Assembly (NCBI RefSeq): GCF_003160695.1 | Contig: NZ_QGDD01000009.1 | Span: forward strand, 1 to 64,000 | Length of the DNA stretch: 64,000 nt | Source: Nocardioides silvaticus | Lineage (GTDB): Bacteria > Actinomycetota > Actinomycetes > Propionibacteriales > Nocardioidaceae | Direction: 5' to 3' | Part shown: positions 34,541 through 42,526 of the stretch, in pieces | Layout: every line of letters begins with the position of its first letter | Numbering within the stretch: position 1 is the first letter of the stretch | The notes under the pieces: generated by a model | The model's database searches: none | What the model was told of the DNA's origin: nothing | Seen by the model: only the letters and a program-made list of their open reading frames with translations | Translations under genes and position numbers: made by a program

Positions 34541-35512
34541 ATGATCACGGTCGATCACCTCACCAAGACCTACGGCCAGTTCCGGGCCGTCGACGACGTC
34601 AGCTTCGTCTGCCAACAGGGCCGCGTGACCGGCTTCCTCGGCCCGAACGGCGCCGGCAAGACCACCACGATGAGGGTGATGGTCGGGCTCACGCCGCCGA
34701 CCAGCGGCCGGGTCACCATCGGCGGCCTCGACTACGGCAGCATCCCCAACGCCGGGCGCCACGTCGGCGTCCTGCTCGACGCCTCCGCCCAGCACGGCGG
34801 CCGCACCGGCCGCGAGATCCTCTCGCTCGGCGCCCTGTCGATGGGCCTGCCGTCCTCCCGCGTCGACGAGATGCTGGCCCTGGTCGGCCTCACCGACGAC
34901 GAGGCGAAGCGCCGGCTGCGCAACTACTCGCTCGGCATGAAGCAGCGGCTCGGCATCGCCCACGCACTGCTCGGCGACCCGGAGGTCCTGATCCTCGACG
35001 AGCCCGCCAACGGGCTGGACCCCGCCGGCATCCGGTGGATGCGCGGCCTGCTGAAGGGGTACGCCGACCGCGGCGGCACCGTCCTCCTGTCCAGCCACCT
35101 GCTCAACGAGGTCGAGCTGATCGCCGACGAGATGATCCTCATCGGCAACGGCCGGATCGTCGCCCAGGGCGACAAGCGGTCGCTGCTGGCCAGGGCCCAG
35201 GGCTCGGCGACCGCGCTGGTGATGTCGCTCGACAACGCAGCCCTGCAGGCCGAGCTCGCCCGGCGCGGCCACCTGGTCGAGGCGATGGGTGACGGTCTCA
35301 AGGTCAACGTCGCACCCGAGGAGGTCGGCCGCGCGGCCCTGGCGGCCGAGATCGTGCTGACCGACCTGCGCGCCGGCGGCGCCGGCCTGGAGGACCTGTT
35401 CCTCGAGCTCACGTCCGCCTCGGCGCGCGAGGGGACGGGCGCCGTACCGCCGCCACCCCCGCCGCCCCCGCACGCCCCCTCGCCCGTCCCGACCCCCGGA
35501 GGCCACGCATGA
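34541..35512 (+). CDS. ABC transporter ATP-binding protein
   Basis: A 323-residue ATPase of the DRA/CcmA type. Walker A is GPNGAGKTTT (near residue 36), the signature is NYSLGMKQRLGIA, Walker B is VLILDEPANGLD, and the switch His is in LLSSHLLNEV. A C-terminal regulatory part ends in a tract of eight prolines and a Pro-rich tail, unusual for the family. It overlaps the permease gene and is divergent from the kinase. Confidence 0.93.
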   Translation: MITVDHLTKTYGQFRAVDDVSFVCQQGRVTGFLGPNGAGKTTTMRVMVGLTPPTSGRVTIGGLDYGSIPNAGRHVGVLLDASAQHGGRTGREILSLGALSMGLPSSRVDEMLALVGLTDDEAKRRLRNYSLGMKQRLGIAHALLGDPEVLILDEPANGLDPAGIRWMRGLLKGYADRGGTVLLSSHLLNEVELIADEMILIGNGRIVAQGDKRSLLARAQGSATALVMSLDNAALQAELARRGHLVEAMGDGLKVNVAPEEVGRAALAAEIVLTDLRAGGAGLEDLFLELTSASAREGTGAVPPPPPPPPHAPSPVPTPGGHA

Positions 35513-36351
35513 CCACGATGCCCCCGCCGCCCGCCATGTCCGCACCGTCCGCCCCGCCGAGCCCCGGGCCGGTGCTCGACGTCTCCGGCACCCGGCCGAT
35601 CCCGTTCTGGCGGCTGGTGCTGGTCGAGCTGCGCAAGTCCTACGACACCCGCGCCGGCTTCTGGCTGCTCGCGACGATCGCGATCCTGGTCAGCCTCGTC
35701 GAGGCCGTGATCATGATCAGCACGCTGGTCAACGACAGCTACGTCTACTTCGAGGACTTCGCCGGCACCGCCGGTGGCATCGCCTCGATCCTGCTCCCCG
35801 TGCTCGGCATCATCCTGGTGACCAGCGAGTGGGGGCAGCGGACCGCGATGGTCACCTTCGCCATCGAGCCGCGGCGGTCGCGGGTGGTGCTCGCGAAGCT
35901 GGTGGTCGGCGCTGTGGCATCGGTCGTGACCGTCGCCGTCATGCTGCTCGTCGGTCTGGTGTGCACGCTGGTCTGCGAGGCGCTGCAGCCCGACCTGACC
36001 TACTGGGAGATGGAGTGGTGGCTGCCGTTGGCGTTCATCATCACGATGACGCTCACCATGACCGTCGGGTTCTCGATGGCGTCGCTGCTGCTCAACACCC
36101 CGGCGGCGATCGTCGTGTTCTTCCTGTACTGGTACGCCCTCGCGATCGTGCTGTTCGTCATCGCCGACCTGATCTCCGGCTTCGAGGAGATTGCGCCGTG
36201 GATCAACTTCCAGGCGGCGCTCGACCCGGTCTGGTCGTGGTCGCTGGAGACCGCGGAGGAGTGGGGCCAGCTGATCGTCTCGGCCGGCCTGTGGATCGCC
36301 CTGCCGCTCGGCCTCGGCCTGTGGCGGATCGTCCACGCCGAGGTGAAGTAG
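35509..36351 (+). CDS. ABC transporter permease
   Basis: A 280-residue permease starting with a Pro-rich cytosolic segment, then RLVLVELRKSYDTRAGFWLL, the amphipathic entry helix typical of ABC-2 permeases. About six membrane helices follow. Together with the ATPase it probably exports a lipid, a peptide or a drug. The ATG overlaps the ATPase stop (ATGA). The pair sits between the MBL gene and rph, positions normally adjacent in mycobacteria. Confidence 0.88.
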   Translation: MTTMPPPPAMSAPSAPPSPGPVLDVSGTRPIPFWRLVLVELRKSYDTRAGFWLLATIAILVSLVEAVIMISTLVNDSYVYFEDFAGTAGGIASILLPVLGIILVTSEWGQRTAMVTFAIEPRRSRVVLAKLVVGAVASVVTVAVMLLVGLVCTLVCEALQPDLTYWEMEWWLPLAFIITMTLTMTVGFSMASLLLNTPAAIVVFFLYWYALAIVLFVIADLISGFEEIAPWINFQAALDPVWSWSLETAEEWGQLIVSAGLWIALPLGLGLWRIVHAEVK

Positions 36352-36405
36352 CACCGCACCGGCCGCGTCCGGCCGTCCTCCGGCGGGTGGCTAGGCTCGC
36401 TGACC

Positions 36406-37125
36406 ATGAACTCACCCCAGGTGACACGTGAGGACGGCCGCGCCGACGACGAGCTGCGCCCGATCAAGATCACCCGCAACTGGCTCGACCACCCTGCCGG
36501 GTCGGTCCTGATCGAGTTCGGCAGGACGCGCGTGCTCTGTGCGGCGTCGGCGTCCGAGGGCGTGCCGCGGTGGCGCAAGGGCAGCGGGCTCGGCTGGGTC
36601 ACCGCCGAGTACGCCATGCTCCCCGCCTCGACCAACACCCGATCGGACCGCGAGTCGGTCAAGGGCCGGATCGGCGGCCGCACCCACGAGATCAGCCGGC
36701 TGATCGGCCGCTCGCTGCGTGCCGTGATCGACGACAAGGCGCTCGGCGAGAACACCATCCAGCTCGACTGCGACGTGCTCCAGGCCGACGGCGGCACCCG
36801 CACCGCCGCGATCACCGGCGCGTACGTCGCGCTGGCCGACGCCTGCGCCCACCTCGGTGTCACCGGTGCTCTCACCGGCTCGGTCGCCGCCGTCAGCGTC
36901 GGCATCATCGATGGCATCCCGCGTCTGGACCTTCCCTACGTGGAGGACGTCCGTGCCGAGACCGACATGAACGTCGTGATGACCGGTGCCGGCAGCTTCG
37001 TGGAGGTGCAGGGCACCGCCGAGGGCGCGGCCTTCTCGCGCGCGGAGCTCGACGCGCTGCTCGGCCTGGCCGAGAAGGGCTGCGCCGACCTGACCCGGAT
37101 GCAGCAGGAAGCACTCGCGGAGTAG
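36406..37125 (+). CDS. rph: Ribonuclease PH
   Basis: A 239-residue RNase PH. Hallmarks are GSVLIEFGRTRVLCAASASE, GLGWVTAEYAMLP, GRTHEISRLIGRSLRAVID, TIQLDCDVLQADGGTRTA and DLPYVEDVRAETDMNVVMT. It trims tRNA 3' ends by phosphorolysis. rdgB follows after 4 bp in the same unit, and a tRNA gene lies just beyond. Confidence 0.95.
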   Translation: MNSPQVTREDGRADDELRPIKITRNWLDHPAGSVLIEFGRTRVLCAASASEGVPRWRKGSGLGWVTAEYAMLPASTNTRSDRESVKGRIGGRTHEISRLIGRSLRAVIDDKALGENTIQLDCDVLQADGGTRTAAITGAYVALADACAHLGVTGALTGSVAAVSVGIIDGIPRLDLPYVEDVRAETDMNVVMTGAGSFVEVQGTAEGAAFSRAELDALLGLAEKGCADLTRMQQEALAE

Positions 37126-37129
37126 CCCG

Positions 37130-37744
37130 GTGGCCGACCCTGTCGAGATCCTCGTCGCCTCCCGCAACGCCAAGAAGCTCGAGGAGATGCAGCGGATCCT
37201 GCGCGAGCACCTCGTCGAGATCGCGGTCCTCGGGCTCGACGACGTGACGCCGTACGACGAGCCCGTCGAGGACCAGCCCACCTTCGTCGGCAACGCGCTC
37301 CTCAAGGCCAGAGCCGGCGTCGCCGCCACCGGCCTCCCGACGCTGGCCGACGACTCGGGCCTCTGCGTCGACGCGCTCAACGGAATGCCCGGCGTGCTGT
37401 CCGCCAGGTGGAGCGGGCCTCCCAAGTCCGACCACCGCAACAACGAGCTGCTGCTCGCCCAGCTTGCGGACGTGCCCGACGAGCGGCGCACGGCGTACTT
37501 CACTTGCGCCGTCGCCGTCGTCCTCCCCGACGGCACCGAGCAGGTCGTCGAGGGCCGGATGGACGGCCGGATCATCCGCGAGGTGCGCGGCGCCGGCGGC
37601 TTCGGCTACGACGTGCTCTTCGAGGCCGACGACGCCCCCGGCGTCACCACTGCCGAGCTCACGCCCGCCGACAAGGACGCCATCTCCCACCGCGGCAAGG
37701 CGCTGCGCGAGATCGCGCCGCTCGTGGCCGACCTGCTGCGCTGA
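37130..37744 (+). CDS. rdgB: RdgB/HAM1 non-canonical purine NTP pyrophosphatase
   Basis: A 204-residue enzyme, GTG start. It shows ILVASRNAKKLEEMQRIL (substrate P-loop-like), PTFVGNALLKARAGVAATG, LADDSGLCVDALNG with the catalytic Asp, GAGGFGYDVLFE and the C-terminal DAISHRGKAL. It hydrolyses dITP and XTP to the monophosphate, cleaning the nucleotide pool. It is the last gene of the conserved block; the tRNA follows 15 bp later on the other strand. Confidence 0.95.
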   Translation: MADPVEILVASRNAKKLEEMQRILREHLVEIAVLGLDDVTPYDEPVEDQPTFVGNALLKARAGVAATGLPTLADDSGLCVDALNGMPGVLSARWSGPPKSDHRNNELLLAQLADVPDERRTAYFTCAVAVVLPDGTEQVVEGRMDGRIIREVRGAGGFGYDVLFEADDAPGVTTAELTPADKDAISHRGKALREIAPLVADLLR

Positions 37745-37759
37745 GATCGCTCCTACGCG

Positions 37760-37834
37760 TGCGCCCGGTGAGACTCGAACTCACACTGGTACGGACCTAA
37801 ACCGCATGCCTCCTGCCAATTGGGCTACGGGCGC
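37760..37834 (-). tRNA. tRNA with anticodon UAG, short variable arm
   Basis: A full cloverleaf can be drawn. The acceptor stem is GCGCCCG/CGGGCGC, perfectly paired, the T stem is GTGAG/CTCAC with loop TTCGAGT, and the anticodon stem TGCGG/CCGTA closes loop TTTAGGT with anticodon UAG, which reads the Leu codon CUA. The discriminator base is A. The variable region is only about five bases, whereas bacterial tRNA-Leu has a long arm, so the isotype is uncertain. The island starts on its 5' side. No CCA is encoded. Confidence 0.8.
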
Positions 37835-37956
37835 GCGCGTCGGAGTCTAGGCGGACGGCTGTCTCGCTATCGAGGCGGCCGAGACCACTACTGCCGGATC
37901 CCAGGATCGGGGTACCCGGGGTGAACCTGCTTGATGGGGACTTCCCCGATGAGCAG

Positions 37957-37990
37957 TCGCCCGCTATTGCCGAGTAGAGGGCGGGCGTGA
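37957..37990. repeat. Island hairpin repeat, copy 1
   Basis: Contains CCCGCTATTGCCGAGTAG followed by GGGCGGGC. GCCCGC and GCGGGC can pair. On the minus strand the reading CGG-CAA-TAG supplies the last residues and the stop of the adjoining gene (37964). Confidence 0.7.
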
Positions 37991-38593
37991 CCCTGCGCCG
38001 GTAACGAAGGTTGCTGGATCAAGCGCCCCGCCAGGCCGGATGGCGCGGCTGATACGAAACAGCGAGCACGACGACCACCCCAGAAGTAGAGCGAACCCGC
38101 ACATCACGGCACCTCCGACCAGGGGGTACGACTCGCCGACGCGGTTGAGGAGGGAAACGGCACCGAACCCCGCCAGCGTTATACCGATCCCCTCGGCCTC
38201 CGAACGCCGGACTGTCGGCAATGGTCTCCGGAAGGCGACCACGCCGCCAAGCGCGAAGAGCATCGTCAGGCCGAGGATCGCCAACCAGCCAAGGTCGGAG
38301 ATCCGTAACGCTGCCCAGATCGCGCATCCGATTGGGATGGCGACTGCGAACGCCAGCACGGTGCTCGGGGATCCCTTCTTCGTTTCCGCTACCGGATCGT
38401 GAAAGGACCACTGGTCGGGGTCTGACGTGGAGTTCGCTGGAGAACCCTCGAAGGCTCGTGACTGAAGGCAAGCGTCGCAAGCCCAAGAGTCGTGCTTGTC
38501 GAGGCCGTACCGCCGAGACCCAAAGATTGAACGCTGCGACAGCGACCCGCCGCACCAAGAACAACCAGTCGGCTGGCCAGCACTCGCGTTCAC
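37964..38593 (-). CDS. Zinc-ribbon membrane protein, unknown
   Basis: A 209-residue protein of no named family. The N-terminus has two CxxC pairs, CSWCGG and ACDACL, that could form a zinc ribbon. Four hydrophobic segments follow (VLAFAVAIPIGCAIWAAL, LAILGLTMLFALGGVVAF, ITLAGFGAVSLL, AVMCGFALLLGW). It ends PPSTRQ, with the final codons and stop inside repeat copy 1. Repeat copy 2 lies upstream. It is the first gene of the island and has lower G+C than the housekeeping block. Confidence 0.65.
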   Translation of the reverse strand: MNASAGQPTGCSWCGGSLSQRSIFGSRRYGLDKHDSWACDACLQSRAFEGSPANSTSDPDQWSFHDPVAETKKGSPSTVLAFAVAIPIGCAIWAALRISDLGWLAILGLTMLFALGGVVAFRRPLPTVRRSEAEGIGITLAGFGAVSLLNRVGESYPLVGGAVMCGFALLLGWSSCSLFRISRAIRPGGALDPATFVTGAGSRPPSTRQ

Positions 38594-38606
38594 TACGTCA
38601 TCTTCA

Positions 38607-38670
38607 CACGGGCGCGCGTGCCCGCTAATGCCGCATGGCGTGCGCGCTGATGCCGAATCGGGCGCGCGCC
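38607..38670. repeat. Island hairpin repeat, copy 2
   Basis: Reads GGGCGCGCGTGCCCGCTAAT, then GCCGCATGGCGTGCGCGC, then TGATGCCGAATCGGGCGCGC. It is degenerate but follows the CCCGCTAATGCCGC...TGCCGA pattern. It lies between the divergent zinc-ribbon and lipoprotein genes. Confidence 0.6.
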
Positions 38671-38696
38671 AGTCTGCTCCGACCTAGAGTGCGCTC

Positions 38697-39146
38697 ATGC
38701 GTCTGGCCGCTGCCTGCCTTGTCTTGCTCGTCGGCAGCACGCTCGCGGCTTGCGGTGACGATGCCGACCGAGCCTCGCGCGCCGACCGTTCAGTCTCATC
38801 CGGTGCGAGTGAGAGTGTCGAAGCAACGCCGCCCGGTCGATCAGATCTGTTGTCGCTGGACGCCGCGTGCTCACGAATCTGGGATCTGTTCAAGCGCCAT
38901 GGCGACGCGCCAGTAGGAGAGTCATGGGACGCCTTGGTCGCGGGAGCGAGAAGGGTTGTCGCGAGGTCTCAACCCGACGTGGTTGAAGCCCTAGAACCAG
39001 AGGTCGATGCGTTCGAAGAGGCCACGATCGATGACTACGACCGGTCACAGGTGAACCTGTTGATCCGACGCGGCGACCGGGTCGTCAACGACTTGGCTGC
39101 TGCATGCGGGACGACGATCGAGCGATCTTACGAACACGTCCGCTAA
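38697..39146 (+). CDS. Small lipoprotein, unknown
   Basis: A 149-residue predicted lipoprotein: signal RLAAACLVLLVGSTLAAC with lipobox LAAC (Cys near residue 19), then a Ser/Asp-rich linker and a helical domain (CSRIWDLFKRHGDAP, LIRRGDRVVNDLAAACG). I do not recognise a family. Two later cysteines might pair. The stop codon TAA is the TAA of CCGCTAATGCCG in repeat copy 3. Confidence 0.65.
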   Translation: MRLAAACLVLLVGSTLAACGDDADRASRADRSVSSGASESVEATPPGRSDLLSLDAACSRIWDLFKRHGDAPVGESWDALVAGARRVVARSQPDVVEALEPEVDAFEEATIDDYDRSQVNLLIRRGDRVVNDLAAACGTTIERSYEHVR

Positions 39147-39191
39147 TGCCGCCCTGCGTGCTCGCGGAGCAGCACGCTACTGCCGCCCGTC
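39139..39191. repeat. Island hairpin repeat, copy 3 (long form)
   Basis: TCCGCTAATGCCGCCCTGCG, then a perfect inverted repeat GCGTGCT...AGCACGC, then GCTACTGCCGCCCGTCGGG. This is the long form with two half-units. It provides TAA to the upstream gene; on the other strand CGG-CAG-TAG closes a minus-strand frame that is open back to 39575 without a convincing start. Confidence 0.75.
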
Positions 39192-39390
39192 GGGTGCGAG
39201 CCGAGCACGGGCAGTTGTGACCAGTGCCGAGTAGGCAGCATCGAACGGTTGAACCAGAAGACGCTCCAGTTGCGCCGAAGGATTCCAGAGCGCCACCTGC
39301 TCGGCCGGGTTTCGCGCGCACGCGTTGGAGGCGGCCAGACGCGGCCGAAAGCGGTCGGTCGTGAATGTTCGCCCATGGTGCAATGCGATC

Positions 39391-40605
39391 GTGACTGAGA
39401 CCGAAGGCCAGGGCCGCAGCGGCGCCGGGCGTGCGGACCCGAACGATTGGTACAACGAACAGTTCCTCCGTGCGATCGAGAAGCTGGTGGATAAGGGACT
39501 CGACCAGACCGAAGCCACGATCGAGGCACTAGACGTGATGCACCGGGCAGCGGAGCGGGCAGCAGACAGGCACATCAGCGGGATCGTGGACGCCGGACGC
39601 GAGTACGTGTCTGATGCAGCGTCCTACCGTGCCGGGTTCGAGGAGCGACTCCGCGCGCACTGGGGAGAGGCTCTCGATCTCTACGAAGTCTTCGTGGCGG
39701 CGATTGAGCACGCGGGAGGGCGGTTCATCACCCGCAACTCAGCGAGCAACAGGGATGAGGGGGATGACGACAGGGAGCGTGTTCTCGCCCAGGTCCTGGC
39801 GCAGCTGAATGGGCAGTCAATCCGGATCGCTCGTGAGGTTCACGTGCTTCTACGGTCGGGGTTTCCGCTGGGTGCGCTCGCGCTCTCTCGATCGCTTCAC
39901 GAGATCTCGGTGCGCGCGATGGTGCTGTCCGAGTTCGGCAAGGAGGACGAGCACGCGGACCTCGCGGAGCGTTTCGTGCTGCACGACCACGTCGCGAACT
40001 ATCAGGACGCGCTCATCTATCAGCGCGACGCCGGCAAGCTTGGGTATGAGCCATTCACTGATGAGGAAGTAGAGGCGATGAAGGCTCGGCACGACGAGCT
40101 AATCGATAAGTACGGCAAGGCGTACAAGTCACAGTTCGGCTGGGCGTCGGGGCTGCCCGACCTTGCCGGGGAGCCGACCTTCGAACGCATGGAGACGGCG
40201 GCATCGCTCGGGCACCATCGCGGGCTCTACAAGTGGTCGAGCCACGTCGTTCACGGCGACTCCAAGGCGATGCGCCTAGCCCGGATCGAACGTGGGGGCC
40301 GCGTTGTCGTCCTCACCAACGCCACCAATGACAAGTTGGCGGACCCCGGACAGCACGCCCTCCTGAGCCTCTATCGCACGTACGTGGCGATGGCGACGTC
40401 GGTTCTGCCGATGTCGTTCTACGACGATCAGATGTGCCAGTCTCTGCAGCGTCTGTTGGACAGGATCTGCCACCTGCTGGTTGACGCTGAGAAGGCCGTC
40501 GGGGCAGCTGAGCAGAGCATGCAGGCTGAGCTGGCCAAGCGGGGCCTCCGGTTCGACCCAGTGCTCGGCGAAGTGCCACTCCTGCAGGACTCCGACACCG
40601 ACTGA
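39391..40605 (+). CDS. DUF5677 domain protein
   Basis: A 404-residue protein, GTG start. The central part matches DUF5677: IAREVHVLLRSGFPLGALAL, SRSLHEISVRAMVLSEFG and the later HHRGLYKWSSHVVHGDSKAM. DUF5677 proteins are soluble, helical and of unknown function; they occur sporadically in genomes, often in accessory regions. The first 90 residues are a helical extension. No repeat is found directly at its 3' end, but a degenerate copy lies 240 bp on. Confidence 0.75.
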   Translation: MTETEGQGRSGAGRADPNDWYNEQFLRAIEKLVDKGLDQTEATIEALDVMHRAAERAADRHISGIVDAGREYVSDAASYRAGFEERLRAHWGEALDLYEVFVAAIEHAGGRFITRNSASNRDEGDDDRERVLAQVLAQLNGQSIRIAREVHVLLRSGFPLGALALSRSLHEISVRAMVLSEFGKEDEHADLAERFVLHDHVANYQDALIYQRDAGKLGYEPFTDEEVEAMKARHDELIDKYGKAYKSQFGWASGLPDLAGEPTFERMETAASLGHHRGLYKWSSHVVHGDSKAMRLARIERGGRVVVLTNATNDKLADPGQHALLSLYRTYVAMATSVLPMSFYDDQMCQSLQRLLDRICHLLVDAEKAVGAAEQSMQAELAKRGLRFDPVLGEVPLLQDSDTD

Positions 40606-40897
40606 GGCCGCCGGCGCCCTTGCGGCCCATTCAGTCCCAGATCGCAAGCGCTCGGCAAGCGCGGCGCTCTGGGCCTGCTGTCGGGCGGACGACGGACGAT
40701 CCGGTTGAGACAGTCGAACATGTCGGCCAGCTCGTATGCGCGCAAACCGGTCGACCGCCTCGCGCTTCCCAGCGGAGATGCCGGGATCGTTGACGAACGC
40801 CACCGAGTCCGCGAGCACCGTCTCTCAGAGGTCGCGCTGAGCGCCGCCAAATGCCGCTCTGAGCGCGCGAACTTGCCGAATGTCGGGCGGGCCATGC
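40606..40897. other. Gene-poor gap with possible gene remnant and degenerate repeat
   Basis: No intact gene is seen. On the minus strand the piece SVAFVNDPGISAGKREAVDR (about 40750-40810) looks like coding sequence but shifts frame into AYELADMFDCLNRIV (about 40700-40745), as in a decayed small gene. At 40844-40891 lies CCGCCAAATGCCGC...TTGCCGAATGTCGGGCGG, a degenerate member of the island repeat family just 3' of the DUF6228 gene. Confidence 0.4.
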
Positions 40898-41335
40898 TCA
40901 ACCAGCGGTGAGGGCACGCACTTCCTGGACGACCGCGCTCAACTGCTCTCCCGGGTCGATGCTCACGTCGACACTCGCAGTCCAACCCTCTAGATCCCCG
41001 CTCGGATCCAGGTGGCGCAGCGTCGCCCTCAACTGAACACGGCTGCTCTCGTGGCGCGCTTCGATGCTCAAGTGTCCTTCGAGCGACCTCCAGGTCCGGG
41101 CCCCCTCCCACCCGCGCCAGTCGCGTTCCAACTGCTCGAAGAACTGGACGAGATCGTGCAGGCCATTCAGGTGATACACCGAGCGCGAAGCGGTCAGTCC
41201 CTCGTGAGAGAGGACGGCATTCACATGCTCCGGAATCGATGATCCGATCGGTGCCCACACCAGTCGCAGACCCCGCGACGGCGTGCCGAGCTGAACCCTT
41301 GCCGCGCTTTCCACTTGCGTAAGTCTGCCAAACAA
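40898..41335 (-). CDS. DUF6228 family protein
   Basis: A 145-residue soluble protein resembling DUF6228. Family-like features are WRGWEGARTWRSLEGHLSIE, ARHESSRVQLRATLRHL and the closing WTASVDVSIDPGEQLSAVVQ. The family is mostly from Streptomyces and has no known role. The ATG at 41335 lies next to repeat copy 4; the stop abuts the degenerate copy at 40844-40891. Its 5' part overlaps the apparent 3' extension of the upstream small gene. Confidence 0.65.
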   Translation of the reverse strand: MFGRLTQVESAARVQLGTPSRGLRLVWAPIGSSIPEHVNAVLSHEGLTASRSVYHLNGLHDLVQFFEQLERDWRGWEGARTWRSLEGHLSIEARHESSRVQLRATLRHLDPSGDLEGWTASVDVSIDPGEQLSAVVQEVRALTAG

Positions 41336-41586
41336 ATCCGCCCGCTACTGCCTCCCCTCCGTGCTCGCCTGCCCTCTCGACCCTTGAGCCGGGACGTCAG
41401 GACTACGTACCTGATCTCGCGGTCCACGGCCAGCGCATTCAGCCGATGGACCTCTGCTTCCGCTGCTGCGTGCTCACGGAAAGTTGCGACTGCCGAGACC
41501 TTGTGCGACACCTCGGCGTCGCCCAGGTAGTCATCGATCCGAAGCACGATGAAGACGTGGGGCCACCGTTGGTTCGGCCTCTCCAC
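41221..41586 (-). CDS. Small conserved hypothetical protein, read through a repeat
   Basis: The first 65 residues look genuine (VFIVLRIDDYLGDAEVSHKV, then AEAEVHRLNALAVDREIRYV), matching a short actinobacterial protein of unknown function that normally ends soon after this stretch. Here the frame continues through repeat copy 4, adding EGRRARRGGSSGRI, and on into the next gene. The native stop seems to have been lost or displaced by the repeat. The start could be GTG 41586 or GTG 41619. Confidence 0.5.
   Translation of the reverse strand: MERPNQRWPHVFIVLRIDDYLGDAEVSHKVSAVATFREHAAAEAEVHRLNALAVDREIRYVVLTSRLKGREGRRARRGGSSGRICLADLRKWKARQGFSSARRRGVCDWCGHRSDHRFRSM
41340..41374. repeat. Island hairpin repeat, copy 4 (degenerate)
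   Basis: GCCCGCTACTGCCTCCCCTC then CGTGCTCGCCTGCCC. Only the first half-unit is well kept. It lies inside the extended frame of the small gene at 41221-41586 and just upstream of the DUF6228 start. Confidence 0.6.
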
Positions 41587-41637
41587 GTTCGCGTTCACCG
41601 GATGATCCAAGCACCCCACGGCGCAAATCCAGAGAAC

Positions 41638-41700
41638 GCACGCTAATGCCGCACGGCGTGCTCGCGGAGCAGCACGCTACTGCCGCACCGAGCGTGGGCT
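41638..41700. repeat. Island hairpin repeat, copy 5 (long form)
   Basis: GCACGCTAATGCCGCACGGC, then GCGTGCTCGCGGAGCAGCAC, then GCTACTGCCGCACCGAGCG. The central 22 bp are identical to copies 3 and 7. It separates the divergent small gene and sulfotransferase gene. Confidence 0.75.
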
Positions 41701-41746
41701 CTTGCTGAGGGCGCCCCGAGCAAGCGGTAGCCGTAGGGTCGGTGCT

Positions 41747-42472
41747 ATGGACACACCGCGCGGGTACATCATCTGCGCCACGCCACGAACGGGATCGACC
41801 TTACTTTGCAGGTTGGTCGCCAGCACAGGGGTCTTGGGTCGCCCGGAGTCCTTTTTCAGAGAGCCCGACGAGGCGAGTTGGGCGCTCCGCTTCAATCTGC
41901 GCACCGTTGGCCCTCGGGTCGAGGACTACAGGGACTTCGTTCGCGCCGTGCGTGACGCTGGCACGACCCCTAACGGCGTCTTCGGTGCGCGGATCATGTG
42001 GGGCTCGGTTGGGCGGATTCGCCGCGGACTCAAAGCGCCCATCCACCAATCCGACCTGGCTGCACTGCAAGAGGCATTCGGCTCCTTGCGCTTCGTTCAC
42101 CTTCGTCGGAGCGACGAGATCGGTCAGGCCGTCTCGTGGACTCGGGCCGAACAAACTGGCTACTGGCAGGAAGGTGACAGCGTGCAAGGCCCGGCCGAGC
42201 CCGACGTGACCCGAATGGTCCAACTGGTTCGGACGATTCGGCAGCACAACGCTTCATGGCGCTCGTGGTTCGCCCAGAATGGGATCGAGCCGCACCATCT
42301 CGACTACGAAGACCTCACGCAGCGACCGGATGTTGCTCTCCGCGAGATTGCCGCGCTTGTCGGACTCTCGGCGCCGTTGATCTGGAAGGTCGAAGGGCTC
42401 CCCGCGCGACAGGCCGATCGAATGAATGCGAAATGGTCAGCCCTATTGCGAGATGCGATGGAGGAGGGCTGA
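41747..42472 (+). CDS. Stf0 family sulfotransferase
   Basis: A 241-residue Stf0-type sulfotransferase. The 5'-phosphosulfate loop is ATPRTGSTLLCRLV (near residue 10), followed by GRPESFF and the later FVHLRRSDEIGQAVSWTRA, the 3'-phosphate region, and YEDL. Stf0 of mycobacteria transfers sulfate from PAPS to trehalose; the acceptor here is unknown. The length is close to normal. It lies alone between repeat copies 5 and 6. Confidence 0.85.
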   Translation: MDTPRGYIICATPRTGSTLLCRLVASTGVLGRPESFFREPDEASWALRFNLRTVGPRVEDYRDFVRAVRDAGTTPNGVFGARIMWGSVGRIRRGLKAPIHQSDLAALQEAFGSLRFVHLRRSDEIGQAVSWTRAEQTGYWQEGDSVQGPAEPDVTRMVQLVRTIRQHNASWRSWFAQNGIEPHHLDYEDLTQRPDVALREIAALVGLSAPLIWKVEGLPARQADRMNAKWSALLRDAMEEG

Positions 42473-42480
42473 CGACTGGG

Positions 42481-42526
42481 TGCCCGCTACTGCCGCCCGG
42501 CGTGCGCGGTGTTGCCGAGCAGCGGT
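42481..42526. repeat. Island hairpin repeat, copy 6
   Basis: TGCCCGCTACTGCCGCCCGG, CGTGCGCGGTG, then TTGCCGAGCAGCGGT. CCCGCT and AGCGG can pair around the unit. It lies between two convergent genes; the minus-strand gene's TGA begins at its edge (42526-42528). Confidence 0.75.

Noticed and set aside
37760..37834. Amber suppressor tRNA
   Set aside because: The anticodon is UAG, which reads CUA codons; a suppressor of UAG stops would need the anticodon CUA.
39177..39575. Minus-strand gene ending in repeat copy 3
   Set aside because: The last 65 codons look coding-like, but the frame has no plausible start and its upstream part is antisense to the DUF5677 gene; it may be a remnant only.
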